The notes: generated by a model from the letters alone, not told the origin. Numbered from the stretch's first letter, positions 35,623 through 44,145 are shown. The stretch is 64,000 nucleotides of DNA from Clostridiales bacterium (GCA_009911365.1 QXXF01000005.1:202402-266401), one strand, 5' to 3'. Numbers and translations are program-made.

Positions 35623-36276
35623 ATGATTGACACTGTGATCTTTGACATGGATGGGACGCTGCTGGATACGCTGGAGGATCTGACGAACGCAACAAACGCG
35701 GGCCTTGCTGTCAAAGGGTACTCGGCAAGGAGTTTAGAGGAGGTCCGGTCCTTTGTGGGAAACGGCGTGGAGTTTTTGATGCGAAAAGCCCTGCCAGAGG
35801 ACGCTTCGGAGAAAGACATGGAAATCTGTTTGGCTGCGTTTAAGGATTATTACGCACGGCACTGGCAGGATAAAACGAAGCCTTACAATGGGATTCTTGC
35901 GCTGCTATCAGCATTGAAAGAGCGGGGCGTTCGGACCGCGGTCATTTCCAATAAATACGACAAAGCGGTTGCGGCACTTTGCGAGGATTATTTCCCAGGA
36001 TGCTTTGATGCTGCCAGAGGCGAGCGGGAAGGCGTTCCCAGAAAGCCTGCGCCTGACGGAATATTTTCCATATTGGAAGAGTTAGGCGCACAAAAGGAAT
36101 CAGCTATTTATGTGGGTGATTCGGAGGTGGATATGGATACGGCAAAAAACGCAGGGCTTGTTTCTGTGGGCGTGACGTGGGGCTTTCGCAGCCAGGAGTT
36201 GTTGGAAGAAAAAGGAGCTGACCATATCATAGACAGGCCGGCGCGGATTTTGGACCTGATAGATCAAGCCAAGTAG
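35623..36276 (+). CDS. HAD family phosphatase (phosphoglycolate phosphatase-like)
   Basis: 217 residues. HAD motifs are complete: FDMDGTLLDT (motif I), VISNK (II), the Lys of PRKPAPDGI (III) and VGDSEVDMDTAKNAG (IV). A cap inserted after motif I suggests subfamily I, as in Gph or PpaX. The start is the ATG behind GAGGTG at 35623 rather than the overlapping GTG at 35614. Small-molecule phosphate hydrolysis is expected; phosphoglycolate is only a guess. Confidence 0.9.
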   Translation: MIDTVIFDMDGTLLDTLEDLTNATNAGLAVKGYSARSLEEVRSFVGNGVEFLMRKALPEDASEKDMEICLAAFKDYYARHWQDKTKPYNGILALLSALKERGVRTAVISNKYDKAVAALCEDYFPGCFDAARGEREGVPRKPAPDGIFSILEELGAQKESAIYVGDSEVDMDTAKNAGLVSVGVTWGFRSQELLEEKGADHIIDRPARILDLIDQAK

Positions 36277-36434
36277 CGGTTTCATTGGCCGCTGATGGCT
36301 GTTAATCGCTGACTATGGCTACGCGGCGGCAGAAAACCATCCCCTACAGGGACCGACTGATGGTCAGGCATTTGAGATCATGGACACATGGTAGTAAAGA
36401 AATGAAGGAGCATAGTAAAATAGAGGAGAATAGA

Positions 36435-37883
36435 ATGGCAAAAAAAGGACAGAGTTATCAAGTAGAAATCATGGATATGAGCGAACAGGGTCAGGGGATC
36501 GGCAGGGCCGATGGCATGGCCGCTTTTGTGCAGGGAGCTGTAGTGGGTGACATCGCGGAGATAGAATTCACAAAGGTGAAAAAGCATTATGGATTCGCCA
36601 AGCTGAAAAAACTGGTCAAGCCTTCACCAAGCCGGATCGAGCCTATATGCAAGGATGGGTTTTCTAAGGGCTGCGGCGGCTGCGCTTTGGCGAGGCTGGA
36701 TTATCCAGGGCAGCTGGCGCTAAAAGAGCGGATGGTGCGGGAAAAATTGGGCCGACTAGGTGGCATCCAGGAACCAGATGTAAAGCCGATCATTGGCATG
36801 GAAGAGCCTTTTCATTACCGCAATAAGGCCCAGTTCCCAGTGAGCACAGGCGGCAATATGATGAGAAAAGGCGGCATCCTGGAAAATCTGGGGGATCCTG
36901 CCGTAGGCTTTTACAAGCCTCGCAGCCATGATGTGGTGGATTGCCAGGAATGCATGATCCAATCTCCTGCTGCTATGGCTGCGGCAGATGCGCTGCGCCG
37001 GTTCATGAAGGAAGACAATATCAGTGCCTGGGATGAGCGCTGGGAAAAAGGCTTGATGCGCCATCTGATCGTAAAGACCGCTTTTGGCACCGGAGAAGTC
37101 ATGGTGGTCCTGGTCATCAATGGAAAAGGGATCCCGAACAGTGCGAAGCTGATCGAAATGCTGGATGAGGCCATTTGCGAGGCTGGTTTTTCCTTGGAAA
37201 GCATCATGCTGAACATCAATAAGAAGAAGGGTTCCCAGATCATGGGCGAGGTCTGCGTGCCTTTGGCTGGAAAGCAGACCATCCTGGAAACCGTAGGCGA
37301 CATGTCTTTTGAAATTTCGCCAATGTCCTTTTTTCAGGTCAATCCTATGCAGATGAAAAAGCTCTACGATAAAGCCCGCGAATACGCAGGGCTGACAGGA
37401 ACAGAGAACGTGCTAGACCTGTATTGCGGCTTGGGAGCCATCGGCCTTTACTGTGCAGGCGACGCAGCCCGGGTCGTGGGCATTGAATCCGTGAAAAACG
37501 CAGTGTTGGATGCGAATCGCAACGCAGTCATCAATGGAATCGTCAATGCTCGTTTCGTATGCGGAAAAGCGGAAGAAGAGCTGCCTCGGATCCTGGCATC
37601 TGAGGATGATGTGGATGAGGAAATCGCTGAAGCGGTGAAGGCGGCGGACGTGGTGTTTCTGGATCCGCCTCGGGCAGGATGCAGGCCAGAGCTGTTGGAG
37701 GCCGTGGCGCAGGTTGGACCGCGGCGCATTGTCTATGTTTCCTGCGATCCCGCTACTCTGGCTAGGGACGTAAAGCTGCTGGGGGACATGGGGTATCAGT
37801 TCGTGGAAGCCACGCCGGTGGATATGTTTCCTTGGACTGGGAGTGTGGAGACTGTGGTAAAAATACAAAGGGAAGATATCTAG
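36435..37883 (+). CDS. rlmD: 23S rRNA (uracil-5-)-methyltransferase, RlmD/RumA type
   Basis: 482 residues. An N-terminal TRAM domain (VEIMDMSEQGQGIGRADGMAAFVQGAVVGD), the [4Fe-4S] cysteines in CKDGFSKGCGGCALARL with a later Cys (DCQECMI), the SAM site VLDLYCGLGAIGLY, and the catalytic Cys in VYVSCDPATLARDV are present. The start at 36435 follows AGAGGAG; the open frame upstream to 36315 lacks protein-like character. The 3' end of genes of this type (rum) is a known integration site for conjugative elements in streptococci, and plasmid-like genes begin here just downstream. Confidence 0.94.
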   Translation: MAKKGQSYQVEIMDMSEQGQGIGRADGMAAFVQGAVVGDIAEIEFTKVKKHYGFAKLKKLVKPSPSRIEPICKDGFSKGCGGCALARLDYPGQLALKERMVREKLGRLGGIQEPDVKPIIGMEEPFHYRNKAQFPVSTGGNMMRKGGILENLGDPAVGFYKPRSHDVVDCQECMIQSPAAMAAADALRRFMKEDNISAWDERWEKGLMRHLIVKTAFGTGEVMVVLVINGKGIPNSAKLIEMLDEAICEAGFSLESIMLNINKKKGSQIMGEVCVPLAGKQTILETVGDMSFEISPMSFFQVNPMQMKKLYDKAREYAGLTGTENVLDLYCGLGAIGLYCAGDAARVVGIESVKNAVLDANRNAVINGIVNARFVCGKAEEELPRILASEDDVDEEIAEAVKAADVVFLDPPRAGCRPELLEAVAQVGPRRIVYVSCDPATLARDVKLLGDMGYQFVEATPVDMFPWTGSVETVVKIQREDI

Positions 37884-38065
37884 AAATCCTTGAATTTACG
37901 CAATTTGTAGAGTTTTTCAGTTTCAACGTCTTTGACGAGAACCATAGAAAAAAGGCTCTCGTGAGAAGAGTCACCGTGGTTGTGGCACTTGACCTGGACA
38001 TGGAAAACACAAAAAATCTTGGAGATGAAAGTGAATAATGGACCACCAGGTTTTGATGGGCGATA

Positions 38066-38098
38066 GGGATGCTTTAAACGGAGCATCCTTATTTTTTG
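38066..38098 (+). terminator. Terminator between rlmD and the partition operon
   Basis: GGATGCT (38067-38073) pairs with AGCATCC (38082-38088), followed by TTATTTTTT. The 420 bases from 37884 to 38303 hold this terminator, a small possible ORF at 38167, and otherwise no gene. An imperfect GGCTCT/AGAGTC hairpin with a T run on the minus strand lies near 37953. Confidence 0.8.
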
Positions 38099-38166
38099 AG
38101 AAGCATTCAAGGGTTCGGCCAAAACGGAAGGGCGAACGCATAGAAAGACAGGAGGGACAAAACGAA

Positions 38167-38319
38167 ATGGCAAACGTAAGACTGCGGGAAACAAACATAG
38201 GAAAGATGAACAGGCTCCCAGAAAGGAGCAATGGAACAAACCAAACAGCAACGATTGCGGTTTCAAAAACAGTCTTAGTGCAGAGAAAGGAAGGTACGAC
38301 AGTATGCGCAAAGTCATAG
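38167..38319 (+). CDS. Possible 50-residue leader protein of the par operon
   Basis: An ATG follows AGGAGG by 11 bases and opens MANVRLRETNIGKMNRLPER, ending at 38319, 16 bases inside parA. The product is basic and Thr/Asn-rich without a recognised domain. Position and ribosome binding site support translation and coupling with parA; the lack of homology I can recall keeps confidence low. It could be a translational leader only. Confidence 0.35.
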   Translation: MANVRLRETNIGKMNRLPERSNGTNQTATIAVSKTVLVQRKEGTTVCAKS

Positions 38320-39095
38320 CGGTGGCAAATCAAAAAGGCGGGGTGGGAAAGACCACCACTGCGGGAAACTTGGGGATCGGCCTGGCAAACATGGGGAAAA
38401 AGGTTCTTCTAATAGATTCCGACGTACAGGGCAGCCTCACGACAAGTTTGGGGTATCGCGAGCCGGACAAGTTGGAAATCACGCTCGCGAACGTTTTCGC
38501 CAAGACCATCAACGATGAAGCGATGGAAGCGGATTATGGAATCTTGAAACATGATGAAGGCATTGACCTCATGCCAGGCAACATCGAATTATCAAGAATC
38601 GAGGTTTCGCTTGTGAATGTCATGAGCAGGGAAACGATTTTACGCAGTTATGTGGAAATGGTCAGGAACCATTACGACTATGTCCTCATTGACTGTATGC
38701 CATCGCTTGGCATGATAACGATAAACGCGCTCGCGTGTGCTGATAGCATCCTGATACCCGTGCAGGCGGCGTACCTTCCCGTCAAGGGCTTGGAGCAGCT
38801 CATAAAAACAATCGGGAAGGTTAAAAGGCGGCTCAATGCGAAACTGGCGATCGAAGGCATATTGCTTACAATGATTGATAAAAGGACGAACTATGCGAGA
38901 GACATTTCCGCTTTAATATCTGAAACTTATGGAAGCAGGGTGAAGATTTTCGACAACGGCATCCCTATGTCCGTAAGACTTGCAGAGGTCTCAGCTGAAG
39001 GCACCAGCATATATAAGCACGACCCGAAGGGCAAGGCTGCGGCCGCCTACCTTGGTTTGACAAAGGCGGTGCTCGCGAATGAGCAAGAAAAATAG
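38304..39095 (+). CDS. parA: ParA/Soj-type partition ATPase
   Basis: 263 residues. The deviant Walker A motif KGGVGKTTTAGNLGIGLA, the switch segment VLIDSDVQGSLT and DYVLIDCMPSLGMI identify ParA/MinD-superfamily ATPases of the Soj type. There is no N-terminal helix-turn-helix, so it does not resemble the P1-type autoregulators. It moves plasmid or chromosome copies on the nucleoid together with ParB. The start follows AAGGAAGGT. Its end overlaps parB by 17 bases. The gene appears intact. Confidence 0.94.
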   Translation: MRKVIAVANQKGGVGKTTTAGNLGIGLANMGKKVLLIDSDVQGSLTTSLGYREPDKLEITLANVFAKTINDEAMEADYGILKHDEGIDLMPGNIELSRIEVSLVNVMSRETILRSYVEMVRNHYDYVLIDCMPSLGMITINALACADSILIPVQAAYLPVKGLEQLIKTIGKVKRRLNAKLAIEGILLTMIDKRTNYARDISALISETYGSRVKIFDNGIPMSVRLAEVSAEGTSIYKHDPKGKAAAAYLGLTKAVLANEQEK

Positions 39096-39995
39096 TGCGG
39101 CAAAAGTGACTTTGTGCGGTTTTGACGATTTGTTCGGAGCGAATGGGGATTTTGAAAACAAAGCCGCCACCGTAATGGAAGCAAAAGAACTCCCCCTCCA
39201 AGAGCTTCACAAGTTCAGGGATCATCCCTTTCGAGCGCAGGGCAAAGAAAAATTGGAGGAACTCGCGATCAGCGTCGCGGAGCATGGGGTGATCCTGCCA
39301 GGCATTTGCCGGGTTCGCCCGCAAGGCGGGGATGAGATTTTGGCCGGGCACACGAGGAAGCGCGCATGTGAAATGGCCGGCCTGACGACCATGCCAATGG
39401 TCATACGCGAATTGAACGACGACGAAGCGACGATCGTGATGGTTGACAGTAACATCCAACGAGAGGCGTTGCTCCCTAGCGAAAGGGCAAGAGCGTATAA
39501 AATGCGGTATGAAGCCATGAAACACCAGGGAGCAAAAGGAAACAGCCTGAATCAGATGAGCGCCGACACCGGGGAAACGCAAAAAAGATCCAGCGTTACA
39601 TCTGGCTAGCGAGGCTGACGGACGATTTGCTGGAATGGGTGGACACGAAGAAACTAGGGTTGTCGCAGGGCGTGGACATATCTTTCCTGCCGCCAGAACA
39701 GCAAGGGTGGGTACATGATGCCATGAATGACATGGGGGTTTCGATCACAGTGGAACAGTCTGCGAAGATAAAAACGCTCAGCCAGAAAAGCGCGTTGGAG
39801 GAGGCGGTGATTCGCAGGGTTTTGTCACCAAAGGCCATCACCGTGAAACCGAGAAAAATAGTGTTCAAGTCTGACAAGCTGGACAATTATTTTGGTGAAA
39901 GCTATAACGAGGAACAAATCACAGACATCATAATCGGCTTGCTTGATGAGTGGAAAAGAAAGGAAGAGACAAATGGGCGACAGGTTGGTGTTTGA
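39079..39995 (+). pseudogene. parB: parB, split by a one-base frameshift in a poly-A run
   Basis: The first frame (39079-39609) encodes the ParB/Spo0J nuclease-like core: LPLQELHKFRDHPFRAQGKEKLEELAISVAEHGVILPGICRV, DEILAGHTRKRACEMAGL and VDSNIQREALLPSERARAYKMRYEAM. It goes out of frame at AAAAAA, 39581-39586. Restoring one A continues into KKIQRYIWLARLTDDLLEWVDTKKLGLSQGVDISFL, the helix-turn-helix side, to a stop at 39995. A full ParB of about 305 residues would result. A -1 ribosomal slip at A-AAA-AGA could in principle yield it, or the base may be a read error. As read, the DNA-binding C-terminal part is separated. Confidence 0.85.
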
Positions 39996-41054
39996 TTACT
40001 ATTACGGCAAGGAAGCGGAACAATTCACGTTTTATCGCATACCTAAGATGTTGATAAAAGACGACCATTTTGCGAACCTTTCCGATGCTGCGAAAATATT
40101 GTATGGACTCATGCTTGACAGGATGTCATTGTCCATCAAAAATGGATGGATGAACAGGATCGGACGTATATCATTTACACGATTGAAAGCGTCATGGCAG
40201 ATTTGAACTGCGGCAAAACAAAGGCCATCCGCGCCATGAACGAGCTGGATGGCAAGCACGGGATCGGCCTGATCGAAAAAATCAGAAGGGGCTTGGGAAA
40301 ACCGGACATCATTTATGTGAAGAATTTCATTGGCGTTCAGGTTCTCGAAAAAAAGAATGATGAAAAGAAAGAAGAAACCGTGAACTCGCATGGACACACA
40401 GAGGTGTCAAAAGTGGACTTCAAGAAGTTGGAAACCGAAACTTCAAGAAGCAGTGAAAATGGACTTTTGGAAGCGGTAAAAATGGACCTTTGGAAGTCCA
40501 ATGTCGGAACGTCCAGAAGTAGCGAAAACAGGCATCTTGAGGTTTCAAATGTGACCCCAAATGATACTGACTTGAATGACACTGATTGGAGTCACACTAA
40601 CCACAGTCATCCTGAAAAAAGCAAAAAAGAAAACCATCCCATCAATCCATCCAAGACGAGATATGAACCCCTATCGGAACAAGAGGGATCAGGCGAGATG
40701 GGAGAAGTCGTCACATACCTCAAAAACAAAATAGAATATGACATGCTCGTGGCTCAATTTCCGTATAGCCAGCAGAATCTTGATGAGCTTCTGGCCATCA
40801 TGGCGGAAGCGATACTTAGCACCGCGAAAAGCATTCGAGTTGGGGAGACGGACGTGCCACAGAAGCTGGTTCGTTCTCGATTTGAACAGTATGATTACGG
40901 CATAATGGAATATGTTTTGGAGTCCCTAAAAGCGAACACGACAAAAATACATAAAATAAAGGCGTATCTTCTAACGACGCTTTATAATGCGCCGCTCACT
41001 ATCAACAATTATTATTCGGTAGAGGTTCAGCATGACATGCGTGGAGGGCGATAG
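39973..41054 (+). pseudogene. repA: RepA_N-type replication initiator, frameshifted
   Basis: The start MGDRLVFDYYYGKEAEQFTFYRIPKMLIKD (39973, behind AAGGAAGAG) and LSDAAKILYGLMLDRMSLSIKNGW are the conserved N terminus of RepA_N initiators of Firmicutes plasmids. The frame then fails, ending at 40206. A second frame from about 40146 continues the family sequence: MDEQDRTYIIYTIESVMADLNCGKTKAIRAMNELD and GLGKPDIIYVKNFI, with a variable middle and a DnaD-like helical end to 41054. The junction sits in GGATGGATG at 40144-40152, and one more GGAT copy would restore the frame. As read, it cannot start replication as one protein. Confidence 0.85.
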
Positions 41055-41070
41055 AGAAAGCCACTCTGCG

Positions 41071-41097
41071 AACTTTTGGACATTTTGTCCAAAAGTT
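41071..41097. repeat. 27-base perfect hairpin after repA
   Basis: AACTTTTGGAC and GTCCAAAAGTT form an 11-bp perfect stem with a 5-base loop, 17 bases after the repA stop. No T run follows on the plus strand. It could be a transcript end, a protein-binding site, or part of the replication region; the 236 bases to the next gene show nothing else. Confidence 0.6.
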
Positions 41098-41290
41098 TGA
41101 CCCATGCGTAGGAGGCAAGGGAGTGGGATGGCTTTGTTAGAAAAATAGCAAACAATTGAATTTCTTTTACAAAAGGCAGACAGATAGCATATTTGTTTGT
41201 TTTTTTCTTGGTGGGGAGGCATTGGGGCATCGAGACATAAAGCATTTGTCCCATTAGCGCGAACTAGGCAGTTAGAAAGGAGGACATAAT

Positions 41291-41647
41291 TTGGGAAATC
41301 GAATCATATCTAAGGAATCAATCGAATTGGGCGATCGAATCAGGAACAGGCGAGAGGAAATCCACATGACACAGGAAACGCTTGCGGAAAAGGCGAAAAT
41401 CAGCCCTAATACCGTGAGCCGGATAGAGGGTGGGCAAGTAGCGATGTCCATCCGGACTTTCAGGAAACTCATGGAAGCCCTAGGAGTGGACGCAAATGAA
41501 TTGCTCGGCAATGAGACCCTGGATTCGATGGAGACGGAGACATTGCGACAGACTTTCAATCGGGCAAGGGAGTTGCGGCAAAGGGATCGGGACATTGTGG
41601 CGCAAGCCATGAAAGCCTTGGTGGACGAATTGGAAAAAAACACATGA
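41291..41647 (+). CDS. XRE-family helix-turn-helix regulator
   Basis: 118 residues. The HTH lies at about 11-65: LGDRIRNRREEIHMTQETLAEKAKISPNTVSRIEGGQVAMSIRTFRKLMEALG. The C-terminal half is helical and charged, possibly a dimerisation region. The start is a TTG at 41291 directly behind AAAGGAGG; no ATG in frame fits better. It probably regulates element genes or itself. A convergent or downstream target is not evident. Confidence 0.85.
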   Translation: MGNRIISKESIELGDRIRNRREEIHMTQETLAEKAKISPNTVSRIEGGQVAMSIRTFRKLMEALGVDANELLGNETLDSMETETLRQTFNRARELRQRDRDIVAQAMKALVDELEKNT

Positions 41648-41786
41648 AGCCGGATTTTTGTTTGGGTGGCAAATTCAACACGCAAGGTGACGATTTCCCC
41701 ATTGTGCGTGGAGGCGTTTATTGAGGTTGGTTGTTAAACTAGAAGCATGGAACAAAAGGCGGGCCTGAATCATTGGAGGAAAAGCC

Positions 41787-42356
41787 ATGAAACGTGTTAG
41801 AATCCCTCAAAGGCAATTCGAAAACAATGTGATGGAAAGCTTCAGATTCCTGTGAAAAAATGGGTGGTCCGGGAGTTCGCCCCATTGCTGTGGAGTCCAT
41901 GACGCATTGCGCTCTCTGGCCGCCCGTGGAAAGGCGGAATCCATGTTGACATTGCGAAAATTGAAAGAAATGGTGGACAATCCAGGCACGGATCAAAGAA
42001 TTCCATCGGCGAAACATTTGCTGGAACATGAAAAGGCCGTGGCATGGAGAAGACTGGGAGAGGACGCAGAGATCAGGACGTACCAAAACGGTTACGCTCT
42101 TTATCGCGTCCATCAGGCGGTGACCGTGTTTCCCATTCACGCATGCGGCGGTTACTGTGGTTATCAGCACGGCGTGAAAGACGCGCCATGCGTTGAAAGC
42201 GAGCGATTTGGCCAAGAAGCCTGGTATTTGCGCTTGGTTCTGGAAGGAGAGGACAGGATTTGCCATAACCAAGAGGCGAAAGAACGGATGAGGACCATTT
42301 CGTATAGTGTCATATCGGAGGATTGGCAGGCAATGACGACAGGCTATATTGAATAG
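41787..42356 (+). pseudogene. Unrecognised element-borne gene with an in-frame TGA at codon 23
   Basis: ATG at 41787 with GGAGG upstream starts MKRVRIPQRQFENNVMESFRFL, then TGA at 41853-41855, and the same frame continues KNGWSGSSPHCCGVHDALRSLAARG and on without another stop to 42356. Total length would be 189 residues. The later part includes TLRKLKEMVDNPGTDQRIPSAKHLLEHEKAVAWR, ALYRVHQAVTVFPIHACGGYCGY and WYLRLVLEGEDRICHNQEAKER, which read as a conserved protein I cannot name. The frame is kept on both sides, so this is probably a recent C-to-T nonsense change (CGA to TGA) or a read error. Selenocysteine is possible but less likely. Confidence 0.65.
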
Positions 42357-42431
42357 CAGGGGGATCAAGACTCCTTATTTTAAACCGTCATATGAAAAAC
42401 CACCTTAAGGCGTAAGTAAGGCAGAATAATA

Positions 42432-42674
42432 TCATTGGTTATTGAGCAGCGTGTTGGGATCGACACCAAAAATATCCGCCAGAGCCACGACTTTATAATC
42501 AGGCACGAATCGCTTTCCCTGTTCGATCCTTAAGATGGTCAGATCGGAGAACTCGTGTCCCTCCAACTGTAATTTTTCGGCGAGAGCCTTTTGCGTCAGG
42601 CCATGCTGTTTTCGTAATTCCTTTATTTTGCCGCCAATGATGTTTTTAGATTTTCCATCCCAATAAATTTTCAT
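42432..42674 (-). CDS. Short XRE-family regulator
   Basis: 80 residues, almost entirely a helix-turn-helix domain: IKELRKQHGLTQKALAEKLQLEGHEFSDLTILRIEQGKRFVPDYKVVALADIFGV. The ATG at 42674 is preferred, with AAGG 10 bases upstream; an ATG three codons earlier has the ribosome binding site too close. It is divergent from the small gene at 42792 and may control it from the 117-base gap. Confidence 0.83.
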   Translation of the reverse strand: MKIYWDGKSKNIIGGKIKELRKQHGLTQKALAEKLQLEGHEFSDLTILRIEQGKRFVPDYKVVALADIFGVDPNTLLNNQ

Positions 42675-42791
42675 GCCCACCATGCCTTCTAAAGTTGAAA
42701 TTTATATCTTAATGATAAGCTGGAAATCTGATAATATACTTCTAAAGATGAAGAATTGGTAAGTTTTATGAAAAGCAGAGAGGACATGCCG

Positions 42792-43073
42792 ATGGAAGAC
42801 ATAACGAAAACGGAAAACATCTATGGGATTTTACGAGCGTTGGAGTCGGAAAGCGATGAGGGGATCAGCAATGAGAAACAGATGCTGGAAGAGGTTTTTC
42901 TCCAACTCGATCAATTGGAGAATGGAAAGAGCGTAAAAACTGATTTGGCCGATTTGATTCAGTTGACTCGCATGGATTATTTTGTTAAGGGGATGAAGCT
43001 TGGAGCCAGATTAAGCGATTGCTTGCTGAATTCTCCGTGCAACGGGGTGGAGTTCGATCAGGGAAAAGGTTGA
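42792..43073 (+). CDS. Small hypothetical protein with a C-terminal FVKGMKLG-type motif
   Basis: 93 residues. The start MEDITKTENIYGILRALESESDEG is taken at 42792 because GAGG lies 8 bases before it. The end MDYFVKGMKLGARLSDCLL resembles the FxxGFKLGANLMLE end of the small protein at 47976-48257, so the two may be distant members of one family often found on Firmicutes mobile elements. No function is known. It is divergent from an HTH gene. Confidence 0.6.
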   Translation: MEDITKTENIYGILRALESESDEGISNEKQMLEEVFLQLDQLENGKSVKTDLADLIQLTRMDYFVKGMKLGARLSDCLLNSPCNGVEFDQGKG

Positions 43074-43161
43074 ATGTGCATGGAAGCCTTGAAATTTTGA
43101 GGATGTCATATCCATAACGATTTGTCTGCGTTGCGTTCATGAGTGATTTTAGAAATCGAGG

Positions 43162-43189
43162 TTGATTTTTCAGAAAGAAATGATATATT
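43162..43189 (+). promoter_or_regulatory. Promoter of a possible small RNA
   Basis: TTGATT (43162-43167), 16-base spacer, TATATT (43184-43189). No protein-coding start with a ribosome binding site follows; three hairpins do. Confidence 0.5.
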
Positions 43190-43195
43190 GGAAAC

Positions 43196-43300
43196 AAGGA
43201 AAGCACCCACACTTCAAAGTGGATGCCCTCGATAATAGACTAGTTGTCCTTATGGACACCACCTATCCCGCTAGCCGACAGGATAGGCGTTTTGCTTCTC
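43196..43300 (+). ncRNA. Candidate structured small RNA of about 105 nt
   Basis: Downstream of a plausible promoter are three hairpins in a row: GCACCCACACTT with AAGTGGATGC (43203-43226, imperfect), TGTCC-TTAT-GGACA (43245-43258), and CCTATCC with GGATAGG (43262-43287), the last followed by CGTTTTGCTTCTC as a possible terminator. No ORF of note crosses the segment. It lies in a 300-base gene-free stretch of the element between a small gene and vapC. I do not recognise it as a known RNA family. Copy-number control RNA, guide-type RNA or simple leader are all possible. Confidence 0.45.
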
Positions 43301-43372
43301 TCATAATGCCGTTTCTTCCAAATTGGCAATTACTGATTCCATAACTCCATGAAACCTGATAAAGGCCCATTA

Positions 43373-43774
43373 TTACTCAGCCCAGTTTTCGATTGTCAAA
43401 CCTGGTACCCGTTTGAACTCCCGCACGTTGTTTGTCACTAGCACGGCATTTTCCACTTTTGCGTGTGCGGCGATCAGCATGTCCATTGTGCCTATTGGGG
43501 TGCCCCGCTTTTGAAGATAGGCACAAAGTTTTCCATATTCGACCGCAGCTAAATCGTCAAATGGCAATACTTCCAAAACCGCGAGGAATTGGATGAGGGC
43601 CATTGCGTTTTTTTCCGGATAAAGGCTTTTCTGCACTCCATGCTCCAATTCTGCCAAAGTAATCACCGATACGCAAAGGCCGTTGCGCATGTTGCTTTTG
43701 ATCCGCCGCAGAACTTGTTCCGGTTTGTTTTTTATTGCGTAAATGCAGATGTTGGTGTCTAACATATACATCAT
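43373..43774 (-). CDS. vapC: VapC-type PIN-domain toxin
   Basis: 133 residues. Acidic PIN residues are in MYMLDTNICIYAI (Asp), VITLAELEHGV (Glu) and PIGTMDMLIAAHA (Asp), with the late VTNNVREFKRVPGL. PIN toxins cut RNA, in VapC often initiator tRNA or rRNA. Its start overlaps the vapB stop (ATGA), the normal antitoxin-toxin order. The module would help keep the element in the cell. Confidence 0.92.
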   Translation of the reverse strand: MMYMLDTNICIYAIKNKPEQVLRRIKSNMRNGLCVSVITLAELEHGVQKSLYPEKNAMALIQFLAVLEVLPFDDLAAVEYGKLCAYLQKRGTPIGTMDMLIAAHAKVENAVLVTNNVREFKRVPGLTIENWAE

Positions 43775-44001
43775 AATGCGTCTCTTTCTGTTGGGGTTTC
43801 TAAGGCCCTCCCATTTTCAAGAAAATCATCGGAAAACCCATTAACGCCATTTAAAAACGTCTGCCAAGACGCTTCTTTGGGAATCAGCATCACGGCGTCC
43901 CCTAACTTTTGTATAAAAACTTCCTCGCTGGTGAATCGAAATTTTTTTGGTAAGCGTACAGCTTGGCTTCTGCCGTTTTCAAAGATTTTTGCGGTTTCCA
44001 T
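43771..44001 (-). CDS. vapB: VapB-type antitoxin (AbrB-fold)
   Basis: 76 residues. The N-terminal swapped-hairpin DNA-binding motif METAKIFENGRSQAVRLPKKFRF is typical of VapB, and the acidic C terminus would bind VapC. The ATG at 44001 has AGGAGG 8 bases upstream; the GTG codons just before it overlap the ribosome binding site. A 32-bp perfect palindrome 15 bases upstream is the expected autoregulatory operator. Confidence 0.9.
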   Translation of the reverse strand: METAKIFENGRSQAVRLPKKFRFTSEEVFIQKLGDAVMLIPKEASWQTFLNGVNGFSDDFLENGRALETPTERDAL

Positions 44002-44015
44002 GTTCACCACCTCCT

Positions 44016-44047
44016 CATATAATATATATCATGATATATATTATATG
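44016..44047. promoter_or_regulatory. 32-bp perfect palindrome: vapBC operator/promoter
   Basis: Each 16-base arm is CATATAATATATATCA and its exact complement, with no loop. It contains TATAAT on both strands, so operator and -10 element coincide. VapBC complexes bind such dyads through conditional cooperativity. The centre is between 44031 and 44032. Confidence 0.8.
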
Positions 44048-44145
44048 TCAATTCTTATTTTTGCATGTAATCTATCCGAATGTTTTGTTTTTTTGTGCGC
44101 TAGCCTGCGCACAACACCGACAAATTTGAATTAGAGGAGGACAAA

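Noticed and set aside
36315-36434. Longer start for rlmD at 36315
   Set aside because: The extra 40 residues are unlike the family, and a good ribosome binding site lies before the ATG at 36435.
41853-41855. Selenocysteine at the in-frame TGA
   Set aside because: No clear SECIS-like hairpin directly after it and no selenocysteine genes in the window; a nonsense change or read error is simpler. It is kept only as an open option.
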